Source: Propionibacteriaceae bacterium (GTDB lineage: Bacteria > Actinomycetota > Actinomycetes > Propionibacteriales > Propionibacteriaceae). Taken from it: a DNA stretch of 64,000 nucleotides. The first letter of the stretch is position 1. Every line of letters starts with the position of its first letter. Positions 16,348 through 23,804 of this stretch are shown in pieces. The stretch lies in the NCBI GenBank assembly GCA_031285845.1, contig JAITVK010000022.1, forward strand, positions 90,983 through 154,982, given 5' to 3'. A model generated the notes under the pieces. It ran no database searches, had not been told where the DNA came from, and was given only the letters and a program-made list of their open reading frames with translations. The position numbers and the translations under genes are program-made.

Positions 16348-16799
16348 GTCTTCATCTAGTGCCGATCTCGTGGGCGACGTTGGTTGATGGTGTGTGCAGG
16401 TGGCATCGTCATCACTGTCCACCGGTCGGGGATTTGGGTATTCGTGTCGGTGTGGCCGACGAGACTGGTGTCTTGGTGGGTGTGGGGTGTGCTGGTCGAC
16501 CGGTCGCACCCGTGCTGGATGACGGGTTGACGGTCGAAGTGACCAGGGTCGCCACTGATGGGACACGCAACGCGTCGTCGATGCTATACGGGGCGTTGAC
16601 CAGGGCGGCGTTGGCCCTGGGTTGGCAGAGGGTCATCACCTACACCGAACAAGGCGAGACGGGAGCGTCCCTGCGTGCCGTCGATTGGCATGTGGTAGCA
16701 GAGAGGCCAATTCGCAAAGGATGGTCTCACCCGTCCAGGCCTCGTGACGACCGGGCATACCGGTCGGTCACCCGCACACTATGGGAGGCCGAATCATGA
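16344..16799 (+). CDS. XF1762/GNAT-like phage protein
   Basis: 151 residues; PISWATLVDGVCRWHRHHCP at the start, then VTRVATDGTRNASSMLYGAL and ALGWQRVITYTEQGETGASL, a fold pattern like GNAT acyltransferases and the XF1762 family often found beside phage methyltransferases. Substrate unknown. Confidence 0.65.
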   Translation: MSLHLVPISWATLVDGVCRWHRHHCPPVGDLGIRVGVADETGVLVGVGCAGRPVAPVLDDGLTVEVTRVATDGTRNASSMLYGALTRAALALGWQRVITYTEQGETGASLRAVDWHVVAERPIRKGWSHPSRPRDDRAYRSVTRTLWEAES

Positions 16800-17200
16800 G
16801 TATGACACTGGCGATGGCGAAACAGGCCCTGGAGGATGGCAACCCGGTCCTCGGGTGTTTCGTGAGGGTGAGGGTCGATAAGGGGTGGGGTGGCCCGTGG
16901 GGATGCGACCGGACACCAGCGAAGTGGGTGTGTGTGTGGTGCGGATACCAAGCACGGGGAACCGACGATGAGCCAGACCTGAGGTTCAGACGTCACGCGT
17001 TGCATCAGCTTCATGCCCACTGTGACCGGTGTGGGGTGTGGGTGCCTGCTTTGGCGGACGGGTCACCACGAGAACACCCAGCGAACATCTGCCCGGGCAA
17101 GACTGAGGCTGACCGTGTGGTGCCCGTCCTCCCGGTCAGGCGAAGCATGCTCGCTGCTGATGCGCCACGAGGACGAAAACTCGTGGAGGTGGCCGTATGA
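16796..17200 (+). CDS. Zinc-finger-like small protein
   Basis: 134 residues with two CxxC sites, VCVWCGYQ and CDRCGVW, and nearby His (RRHALHQLHAH). Probably a zinc-binding nucleic-acid or protein adaptor. GGAGG precedes its ATG; its own 3' end carries GGAGGTGGCC as the RBS for the next gene. Confidence 0.6.
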   Translation: MSMTLAMAKQALEDGNPVLGCFVRVRVDKGWGGPWGCDRTPAKWVCVWCGYQARGTDDEPDLRFRRHALHQLHAHCDRCGVWVPALADGSPREHPANICPGKTEADRVVPVLPVRRSMLAADAPRGRKLVEVAV

Positions 17201-17409
17201 GTTCGTCTGCTGCCGACGCGTATATGTGGGCTTACGGGCACATCATCCGTCAGATTCGAGGCGTGCTGCGTTTTGACGCTATGACTGGTCACCAGGCGAT
17301 CATGAAGGCGGCTCAGTTGTCGGCCCTGGTTGAAGCGTTGCAGGACCCAGCGCAGTTGTGGGACCGCATCGATGCTGAACAGAGTGATGTGGGGCAGGCC
17401 GACTTATGA
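17197..17409 (+). CDS. Hypothetical small helical protein
   Basis: 70 residues, mostly helical (AYGHIIRQIRGVLR, MKAAQLSALVEALQDPAQLW). ATGA overlaps on both sides. No family recognised. Confidence 0.55.
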   Translation: MSSSAADAYMWAYGHIIRQIRGVLRFDAMTGHQAIMKAAQLSALVEALQDPAQLWDRIDAEQSDVGQADL

Positions 17410-17588
17410 GTGGGTTTCCTGCCCGGTATGAAGCCGTGTGTTTCGAGTGTGGAGACGAGATTCACCTCGGTGAGGCGATGAGGCTGGTTCCGGCTCCGCT
17501 AGAGTTGTTCGACCAAACTAGCGTGTCGGTGCATGAGGATTGTCACGGCGGTGAATGGGACGACGAAGGAGACGAGGTGGCCCCATGA
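17406..17588 (+). CDS. Small zinc-binding protein
   Basis: 60 residues with CFECGDEIHLGE and VHEDCHG, a likely C2HC or C3H zinc site. Acidic tail. Overlaps the adenine methyltransferase start. Confidence 0.6.
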   Translation: MSGFPARYEAVCFECGDEIHLGEAMRLVPAPLELFDQTSVSVHEDCHGGEWDDEGDEVAP

Positions 17589-18391
17589 AACCTCCCATGC
17601 CGTACGCGGGTGGCAAACAACGCTTGGCTGACAGGATCGTCACTCTGATGCCCGATCACCTGCATTACGTTGAACCCTTCGCCGGAGCACTCGCCGTCCT
17701 GCTCGCGAAACCTGCGTCTCGGATTGAGACCGTCAATGACCTTGATGGGGAGATCGTGACGTTTTGGCGTGTTTTGCGTGATGATCCGCAGGCTCTTCAT
17801 CGGATGTGTGTGTTGACGCCGCATTGTCGTGACTTGTACATGGAGTCTCGCGCCACCGGTCAAGGTGGCACTGATGTGGAGATTGCTCATCGGGTGTGGG
17901 TGAGGTTGACTCAAGGCAGGGGATCGCGGAGTAACGGCACCTCGGGCTGGCGGTTCGTGCAAGGCGGCACCACCCGCCATTCACTGGCCCGCTATTTGGA
18001 TGGGTATTGTGACCGGTTGATCGATGCGGCTGAACGGCTGCGCATGGTCTCGATCGAACACATGGATGCCCTGCGTCTGATCGCTTCCTATGATCGGGCG
18101 GAGACCCTGTTCTATATCGATCCACCCTATCTGGATACCACGCGATACGCCGGAATGTACACCGTGGAAATGGGCACACCCATGCAACACAGCGACCTGC
18201 TCCACGTGTTGAAAACCTGCACCGGCAAGATCATCCTGTCGGGATACCGATCAGAGTTGTACGACGTCGAGCTGGCCGACTGGACACGTATCGACCTCGA
18301 CACCACCTGCATGACTGGCACACCCCGCACTGAATCCCTGTGGCTCAACTACCAGCCACCCACACTCTTCACAGGAGGGTTACCAGAATGA
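17585..18391 (+). CDS. N6-adenine DNA methyltransferase (D12 class, Dam-like)
   Basis: 268 residues. PMPYAGGKQRLADRI is the AdoMet-binding start of D12 enzymes, YVEPFAGALAVLL follows, and the catalytic motif is FYIDPPYLDT (DPPY 179-182). Methylates adenine in a short site that cannot be predicted here. With the C5 enzyme it gives the phage two distinct protective marks. Confidence 0.92.
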   Translation: MKPPMPYAGGKQRLADRIVTLMPDHLHYVEPFAGALAVLLAKPASRIETVNDLDGEIVTFWRVLRDDPQALHRMCVLTPHCRDLYMESRATGQGGTDVEIAHRVWVRLTQGRGSRSNGTSGWRFVQGGTTRHSLARYLDGYCDRLIDAAERLRMVSIEHMDALRLIASYDRAETLFYIDPPYLDTTRYAGMYTVEMGTPMQHSDLLHVLKTCTGKIILSGYRSELYDVELADWTRIDLDTTCMTGTPRTESLWLNYQPPTLFTGGLPE

Positions 18392-18663
18392 TCACTCATG
18401 ACGATATTACTTGCTGGGCGAGGAATGGTCGTGCCATCGCCGGCTTCCTTGACGACATCGAAGCCCAAGACCTCATCCGGGCCCTCAGCCAACGCCTGGG
18501 TGCTGCCTTCGACACCATCCTGGACAACCCGGCCACACCGACCGCCACCCCCACACCCGCCGAACCGAAACGCACCTATCGACGCCGCATCGTCCAAGGA
18601 TTCACCACCAACCACGACGGGACCCGCGTCCCACACATCACCACCACGGAGGTGACCCCGTGA
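18388..18663 (+). CDS. Hypothetical protein
   Basis: 91 residues; helical N-terminal half (GFLDDIEAQDLIRALSQRLG), Pro/Thr linker, basic KRTYRRRIVQGF tail. ATGA overlap with the methyltransferase. Confidence 0.55.
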   Translation: MITHDDITCWARNGRAIAGFLDDIEAQDLIRALSQRLGAAFDTILDNPATPTATPTPAEPKRTYRRRIVQGFTTNHDGTRVPHITTTEVTP

Positions 18664-18962
18664 CTACGCCAGCGTGTTCGGGCAATCAAACGGCACTGTC
18701 GACCAGTCTTGTGGTGATCAGTGAGTCAGTCGAGGTGACCATGATAAAGAATGCATTCGCTCGCGCAGTAGTGGCCGTGTGGATGATGCGATGGAAAGCA
18801 CTCATCGCCACGATCACCAGCCATCTGACAACCGTCATCAAGACGTTCAACCACGCATGCGCCGGACTGGATGCGGTGGCGCCGTTATCGCAACGCCGTG
18901 GCATCCATGCACAACACAGCCCCTACGGGCCACAGACAAGGAGGAAACGTCGCCATGAGTAA
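18660..18962 (+). CDS. Hypothetical small protein
   Basis: 100 residues from GTG 18660 (GTGA overlap). A hydrophobic/amphipathic middle (AFARAVVAVWMMRWKALIAT) and a basic tail. An internal ATG at 18741 could be the true start. No family recognised. Confidence 0.45.
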   Translation: MTTPACSGNQTALSTSLVVISESVEVTMIKNAFARAVVAVWMMRWKALIATITSHLTTVIKTFNHACAGLDAVAPLSQRRGIHAQHSPYGPQTRRKRRHE

Positions 18963-19380
18963 CAACCCTGGAGCCGTGTTCCAGAAGATTGACCCTTGGA
19001 TCAACGACGATGACGACATCGCTGCGGTCGGTGGAATGCCCAAGTACCTCTACATCGAGGGACTGCTCTACATTCGCCGCAACATTCATGGCCGAGACGG
19101 GATCATTCCGAAGTACGCGCTCGGCGAGATCGGGAAAGATATCCCGGCCCGTGACAAGCATGCCAAGACACTCGTGCAAGTGGGCCTGTGGATTGATCAC
19201 AAGGACTATTGGGAGGTTCGCAACTGGACCAGGTGGAACAAGACCGAGGACGAACGCAAGGCATTGTCGGAACAGAAGCGAGTCAGCGGACAGAAGGGTG
19301 CGCATGCCAAGTGGCATTCAGCAGCCAAACCTGATCCCGGATGCCGCTGGTGCGTCGAGAAGGAATGGGCTCGGGCATGA
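18955..19380 (+). CDS. Probable replication-region DNA-binding protein
   Basis: 141 residues with the actinophage pattern KIDPWINDDDDIAAVGGMPK, LYIEGLLYIRRN, ALGEIGKDI and a winged-helix-like body, then WNKTEDERKALSEQKRVSGQ and a C-terminal CRWC. RBS AAGGAGG. Similar proteins lie in replication or early control regions; the role is inferred. The repeat block starting at 19400 follows directly. Confidence 0.6.
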   Translation: MSNNPGAVFQKIDPWINDDDDIAAVGGMPKYLYIEGLLYIRRNIHGRDGIIPKYALGEIGKDIPARDKHAKTLVQVGLWIDHKDYWEVRNWTRWNKTEDERKALSEQKRVSGQKGAHAKWHSAAKPDPGCRWCVEKEWARA

Positions 19381-19399
19381 CTGTATATATAGGGGCCTG

Positions 19400-19479
19400 C
19401 TATGGCACGAGGGATGGCAGGTGCCATCGCGCCAGCCATGGCAGTAGCTTTGGCGAAGTCGTGGCAGGGCTATGGCAGA
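19400..19479 (+). repeat. Phased ATGGCA repeat block (iteron-like)
   Basis: TGGCA occurs at 19403, 19415, 19439, 19462 and 19473; four of the five are ATGGCA. Spacings of 12, 24, 23 and 11 bases are one or two helical turns. An inverted TGCCA at 19422 makes the palindrome ATGGCAGGTGCCAT at 19414-19427. AT-rich sequence follows at 19605-19680. Together this resembles a replication origin or a multi-site operator. Confidence 0.5.
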
Positions 19480-19615
19480 AGAAGAGGAAGAAGAAGACCT
19501 TCGGTTATCCCTACGGGATAACCTCGCCAACTCGCGTTGGATCGTTCCGTCGCCGCCGAAGGCGACAACGGTTCTATCACCCCTCTACCGCAACTTTTCT
19601 AGTGGCCGAGACTAA
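19472..19615 (+). CDS. Possible 47-residue acidic protein
   Basis: MAEEEEEEDLRLSLRDNLAN leading to PPKATTVLSPLYRNFSSGRD. Codon use is plausible but there is no RBS, and the frame begins inside the repeat block. Could be the detached C-terminus of an upstream protein or chance. Confidence 0.28.
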   Translation: MAEEEEEEDLRLSLRDNLANSRWIVPSPPKATTVLSPLYRNFSSGRD

Positions 19616-19685
19616 CTTAAGTTCACTACTTAACCACAGATAGCACACCTTTAAGATTTCACAAATAGGCGAGAGGAAACGAAAC

Positions 19686-20468
19686 ATGACAAGCCGAGAG
19701 GCGAGCGAATGCCACATCTGCCACAACGCCACCACCCACGACAATGCCTCCTGGTGCCCCGGCTGCACCGGCATCTGGCAAGCCGACCTCGCCTTCATCG
19801 CCACCCAATGGACCGAACTCGCCACCGCCGAAACCAAACAAACCCGATTCCGACGCATTGGCGCTAAATTCCTCGGCATGGCAGCCCCACTCCCGTACAA
19901 CCCCGCCGCCCGAGACTGCCGCGACCAAGCCACCGCCGTCCTCACCGGCTGGGCCCAAGTCCTCCGAGCACCAGCCCTCAACGACATTCGCACCCTCACC
20001 CGCTGGCTCTCCAACCACGCCCACACCGCCCGCCTCCACCCCGCCGCCCGCGACATCTGGCATGAAACCCGCGACCTCACCCAACAACTCACCCACATCA
20101 TCGACCGACCCCAAGACCGCGAATACCTCGGCGACTGCGACACCCCCCAATGCCGCAACCACCACTGGGCCATCACCTGCCCACCCGGCGCCCACACCGC
20201 CCGCTGCCAGCACTGCGGCACCACCTACGACGCCGACACCACCCGCACCCAACGCCGCCAATGGTCCGACGACCAACTCGTCACCCAAGCCCAACTCGTC
20301 ACCGCCGGATACCCCAAGCAAACCGTCTCCGGATGGATCAAAACCGGCGCCCTCGCCACCCACGGCACACTCAACGGACGCCCCGCCTACAACCTCGGCG
20401 ACGCCCGAGCCCTACGAGAAACCACCGCCAAGCACGGTCGACGACACGCCGACCACCCAGATCATTGA
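19686..20468 (+). CDS. Zinc-finger/HTH phage protein upstream of the packaging module
   Basis: 260 residues: CHICHNATTHDNASWCPGC at the N-terminus, a helical middle, CDTPQCRNHHWAITCP and CQHCGTTYD in the centre, and a C-terminal HTH (VTAGYPKQTVSGWIKTGALA). Such proteins are common just before the HNH-terminase block in actinophages and are probably DNA-binding regulators. RBS AGAGGAAA. Its codons are extremely C-rich in the third position compared with the GTG/TTG-rich genes before it. Confidence 0.7.
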   Translation: MTSREASECHICHNATTHDNASWCPGCTGIWQADLAFIATQWTELATAETKQTRFRRIGAKFLGMAAPLPYNPAARDCRDQATAVLTGWAQVLRAPALNDIRTLTRWLSNHAHTARLHPAARDIWHETRDLTQQLTHIIDRPQDREYLGDCDTPQCRNHHWAITCPPGAHTARCQHCGTTYDADTTRTQRRQWSDDQLVTQAQLVTAGYPKQTVSGWIKTGALATHGTLNGRPAYNLGDARALRETTAKHGRRHADHPDH

Positions 20469-20493
20469 CATCCTTGACAAACTCGGACTAGTC
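20465..20493 (+). promoter_or_regulatory. Candidate late promoter
   Basis: Two TTGACA boxes at 20465-20470 and 20474-20479; the first has an 18-base spacer to TAGTCT at 20489-20494. It overlaps the end of the upstream gene and precedes the HNH/terminase block. Confidence 0.4.
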
Positions 20494-20518
20494 TTCACGT
20501 AACGTACAGAGAAGTGTC

Positions 20519-20544
20519 AAAGGCCACCCACGCTGGTGGCCTTT
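20519..20544 (+). terminator. Strong hairpin before HNH gene
   Basis: AAAGGCCACC and GGTGGCCTTT form a perfect 10-pair stem with loop CACGCT, ending TTTCG. It may be an intrinsic terminator for the early operon or a late-leader structure, as it sits just after the candidate late promoter. Confidence 0.5.
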
Positions 20545-20567
20545 CGTATCCCCACAGAAACCACGAC

Positions 20568-20858
20568 ATGACGAACACCTCCTGGTCAGGACATCGAGCA
20601 GCCTTCCCACCCAAACTCCGCAGCCAGATCCTGAAACGCGACAAAACCTGCCGCATCTGCAGAACAGCCAAAGCCACCGAAGCCGACCACATCACCAACC
20701 ACGCCGACTGCCTACGCCAAGGGATCAACCCCGACACGCTCGCCAATGGTCAAGGTCTTTGCCATGACTGTCACGCCGACAAGACCCGCCAGGAGATCGC
20801 CGCTGGCCAAGCGAGGCTGAAACCCCGCCGCGTCTACCGTCATCCTTCCGACGTCTGA
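20568..20858 (+). CDS. HNH endonuclease
   Basis: 96 residues. CRICRTAKATEADHI then GLCHDCHADKT is the HNH/zinc core. In tailed phages with this gene order the HNH protein works with the terminase in genome packaging. The ATG at 20568 has no clear RBS; an earlier in-frame GTG at 20514 would run through the hairpin and is less likely. Confidence 0.85.
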   Translation: MTNTSWSGHRAAFPPKLRSQILKRDKTCRICRTAKATEADHITNHADCLRQGINPDTLANGQGLCHDCHADKTRQEIAAGQARLKPRRVYRHPSDV

Positions 20859-21109
20859 CCCCAAGGGGGAGACCCCCCATCCGAGGCGAGGGGGGGACGG
20901 AACACATAGGGCCTGACAATCTGTGCAAAACGGTCCAGCGACCCTGGTGTGGTTCCTGCTGACCCTAGGTTTGCCTCTCGGGGGCGCTGAGGAGGTCTGC
21001 TTCACTCGGCGACAGACTGGTGGGCAAACCGCCCTAATCCGTCCTCCATCTGTTACGGTAATAGCGCTGTGACAGGCTAGTATACCGAGTCTCGTGGTAG
21101 ACTTGCGGT
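20859..21109 (+). other. Non-coding interval with several potential RNA helices
   Basis: No supported gene. A G/C-run segment (CCCCCC at about 20873-20878 facing GGGGGGG at about 20890-20896) can form a strong stem. GGTTTGCC (20968-20975) pairs with GGCAAACC (21023-21030) and encloses GTCTG/CAGAC, so a branched fold is possible. Candidate small RNA or packaging (cos/pac) signal, unproven. Confidence 0.35.
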
Positions 21110-21601
21110 ATGCGCAAGTGTGAGAGATGCGGAGTTGGGCTTCACTGGCGTCAGCCTGCGGACACACGTTTTTGTTCCACCCGTTGTCGGGTCGCGTGGC
21201 ATCGAGCACACGCGCTACCCACCTCGATGACTCAACGGCACCAATGGGTGCGCGCTGACGGCAAGAGACCGATCCAGGCCGATGGTTCTCCGGCGTCATC
21301 GACTATGCCGGGCACATGGACCGACTATCGATCAGTGCGCGCCGGTGGCGCCGGTGATGGGTTTGGGGTCATGCTCGGTGACGGACTTGGATGCTATGAC
21401 CTTGATCATATGGACGACCGGGCGGCCCGAGAGTTCATCGCGGCGATTCCCGAGTCTGTTGTGTACGCCGAGCGTTCTGTCTCCGGCAAAGGTATGCATG
21501 TGTTCATCGATGCGGTGGAGGGGCCCGGATACCGTCATGCAGGGGTCGAGCGGTACACACGTGGTCGGTTTATTCGCATGACGGGAGTCCGATTCGTTTG
21601 A
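21110..21601 (+). CDS. Short primase-polymerase-like protein with N-terminal zinc finger
   Basis: 163 residues. MRKCERCGVGLHWRQ and FCSTRCRVAWHRA form a Cys4 finger. The rest matches the N-terminal part of phage bifunctional primase/polymerase domains: DGFGVMLGDGLGCYDLDHMD, VYAERSVSGKGMHVF, RYTRGRFIRMTGVRF. It lacks the helicase half of larger relatives. The start codon lies in the loop of a small inverted repeat (CTTGCG/CGCAAG, 21102-21118) and has no RBS. Confidence 0.7.
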   Translation: MRKCERCGVGLHWRQPADTRFCSTRCRVAWHRAHALPTSMTQRHQWVRADGKRPIQADGSPASSTMPGTWTDYRSVRAGGAGDGFGVMLGDGLGCYDLDHMDDRAAREFIAAIPESVVYAERSVSGKGMHVFIDAVEGPGYRHAGVERYTRGRFIRMTGVRFV

Positions 21602-21615
21602 TGGAGGTGATGGCT

Positions 21616-22032
21616 ATGCCCGTGACGGGACGTAAGCCAAAACCTCAAGGCCAGGCGGTGACTCGACACAAGCAGGTCCATGACTGGACTGAGGTGGTCG
21701 AGGTCCCGTTCCACGGTGGGCGTAGTCTTCCGGTGCGCCAGCCGGATGGGAAACCGTGGCCCCCGCAGACGAAGCGGTGGTGGAAGACGATCTCGTCGAT
21801 GCCTCACTGTGTGCTGTGGGCGGATGCTGATTGGATGTTCGCCGAGCACACGGCCCGTCTCGTGGCACGGTTCGACATCGGCGACACCCGATTGGCGAAG
21901 GAGATCCGCGATCGGGAACGAGTGCTTGGCACGACGGTGGACTATCGCAGAGACCTGCGGATACGGTACGTGCCGGAAGTCGCCGAGGTGTCAGCGGACG
22001 TGGTGAGCTTGGATGACTACCGCAACCTCTGA
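21616..22032 (+). CDS. terS: Terminase small subunit
   Basis: 138 residues; PVTGRKPKPQGQAVTRHK then WPPQTKRWWKTISSMP and a long helix ending LGTTVDYRRDLRIRY, the usual actinophage TerS layout. It binds the packaging site and loads the motor. GGAGG at 21603-21607 is eight bases before ATG 21616. It overlaps terL by 20 bases. Confidence 0.82.
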   Translation: MPVTGRKPKPQGQAVTRHKQVHDWTEVVEVPFHGGRSLPVRQPDGKPWPPQTKRWWKTISSMPHCVLWADADWMFAEHTARLVARFDIGDTRLAKEIRDRERVLGTTVDYRRDLRIRYVPEVAEVSADVVSLDDYRNL

Positions 22033-23785
22033 CTTGCTTCTGCCCGGCTATTGGATCGATGCCACCTCGGGTGCCTGGTGTTCGATCCCGTGGCCAGATG
22101 ACCCGGATGAGCGGGCGCGATTGGCGGGTATGAGTCTTGGGCCTCGGGTGATTGACTGGGCCGAGTGGCGCACTGGTGACCCTGGGCTGATCCATCCGCT
22201 GACGGGTCGGCACTGGAGGTTCACGCCAGGTCAGAAGCGCTTTCTGATTCTGTGGTACCTGGTGGATGAAGATGGCCGGTTCGCGTATCGGTCGGGTGTG
22301 AAGCGGGGCGCGAAGGGCACGGGGAAGGATCCGTTCGCTGCAGCGATGGGGAATGCGGAACTGTGTGGCCCGGTCGAGTTCAGTGGGTTCTCTCATGGGC
22401 GACCGGTTGGGGTGCGTCGGGGGATGCCGCTCGTACAAGTTGCCAGTAATTCGGAAGAACAATCGAAAGACTTGCTGCGGGTGGCGAATGCCCAGTGGGG
22501 TCGTGAGGCGAAGGAGTTCTACGGCCTGGATTGCGGCGCGACCCGGACAGTGCTGAAGGACACCGGCGGCCGGTTCGAGGTGACCACATCGTCGGAGGCC
22601 AGTTCGGAGGGTGACCCGGTGACCTTCGGGATCTTGAACGAGACCCACCATATGACCGATTCGTCTGGTGGTTCGAGGGTGGCGGCGGTGGCGCGGCGGA
22701 ATGTGGCGAAGTCGCCACGGCAGATTCAGGCGAGGGTGTGCGAGTTCACGAATGCTCACATGCGGGGTCTTGATTCGGTGGCTGAGCGAAGCTTTGAGGC
22801 GTGGCAGAAGCAACAGGCTGGGTCGTATCCGGGGGTGCGGGATATTCTCTATGATTCGGTGGAGGCCCCACCGGACACGCAGATCATGACTCATCCAGGG
22901 CGGATGCGTGGGTTGAAAGCCGCGTATATGGATGCGCCGTGGTCGGATCTGGAGCGCCTGTCGGCGGAGATGCTGGATCCGCGCACTTCGGTGGCTGACA
23001 CGATCCGTTTCTACCTCAACGGCTTGGCCTCTCAAGAAGACGCTTGGGTCGAAGCGGCGAAGTTCGACGCACTGGCCGCCGAAACGGAGATTCCCGATCA
23101 CACGAAAGTGGCTCTGTTCTTGGACTGTTCGAAGTCGGAGGATGCCACGGCGCTGATTGGCTGCACGTTGGATTACCGAGTGTTCGAAGCGGGGGTGTGG
23201 GAGCGGCCTCGGGGTCGTCGGGGTGATGCGTGGTTGGCACCACGCGAGGATGTCGATTCGATGGTTCGACAGGCGATGACAACCTATCGTGTCATGTGGC
23301 TGGGGATTGATCCGGGGCCGGCCAAAGATGATGAGGATGAAGCCCTGTATTGGGCGCATATGATCGACGAACTCGATCGGGACTTCCGCGCCAGACTGCC
23401 CATCTGGGCGTCACCAGGCCGGAACGGATCGCCGGTGTTGTTTGACATGCGATTGTCGACTCCGGGCGCGGCGCATCGGAACTGGGAGTTCACGAAGACC
23501 GCCGAGCTGGTGGCGAAATGGATCAACGCAGAGAAAGGTGAGGCTGGTCCGCTGCGGTGGGATGGGTCGCCCACGCTGCGCCGACACGTTCACAATGCGA
23601 AAGCTCGCCCCAACCCTTGGGGCACATCCTTGGGCAAGGTCACCCGCGACTCATTGAAAGTCATTGATGCGGCGACCGCCATGGTTGGCGCCGTCATGGG
23701 TGCCCGTGTCGCCGGAGTCTCCGGCAAGAAGATGCCCGAGGGGAAGAGACGGCCCGGAAAGGGCCGGTGGGGACTCACGAACTAA
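22013..23785 (+). CDS. terL: Terminase large subunit
   Basis: 590 residues: ATPase motor and RNase H-like nuclease that package DNA into proheads. Walker A variant KRGAKGTGKD (about 98-106), Walker B FGILNE (206-211), nuclease Asp in ALFLDCSKSEDAT (D372) and a second acidic cluster DPGPAKDDEDE. Length is normal for HK97-type phages. Confidence 0.93.
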   Translation: MTTATSDLLLPGYWIDATSGAWCSIPWPDDPDERARLAGMSLGPRVIDWAEWRTGDPGLIHPLTGRHWRFTPGQKRFLILWYLVDEDGRFAYRSGVKRGAKGTGKDPFAAAMGNAELCGPVEFSGFSHGRPVGVRRGMPLVQVASNSEEQSKDLLRVANAQWGREAKEFYGLDCGATRTVLKDTGGRFEVTTSSEASSEGDPVTFGILNETHHMTDSSGGSRVAAVARRNVAKSPRQIQARVCEFTNAHMRGLDSVAERSFEAWQKQQAGSYPGVRDILYDSVEAPPDTQIMTHPGRMRGLKAAYMDAPWSDLERLSAEMLDPRTSVADTIRFYLNGLASQEDAWVEAAKFDALAAETEIPDHTKVALFLDCSKSEDATALIGCTLDYRVFEAGVWERPRGRRGDAWLAPREDVDSMVRQAMTTYRVMWLGIDPGPAKDDEDEALYWAHMIDELDRDFRARLPIWASPGRNGSPVLFDMRLSTPGAAHRNWEFTKTAELVAKWINAEKGEAGPLRWDGSPTLRRHVHNAKARPNPWGTSLGKVTRDSLKVIDAATAMVGAVMGARVAGVSGKKMPEGKRRPGKGRWGLTN

Positions 23786-23804
23786 TTGGGGAGGTGGCCA
23801 TCTC

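Noticed and set aside
20712..21299. 195-codon minus-strand frame over the non-coding gap
   Set aside because: No RBS; it runs opposite the HNH and primase-like genes and its protein lacks any motif.
21614..23359. 581-codon minus-strand frame opposite the terminase genes
   Set aside because: Arg/Pro/His-rich antisense of terS/terL; no start signal or motif.
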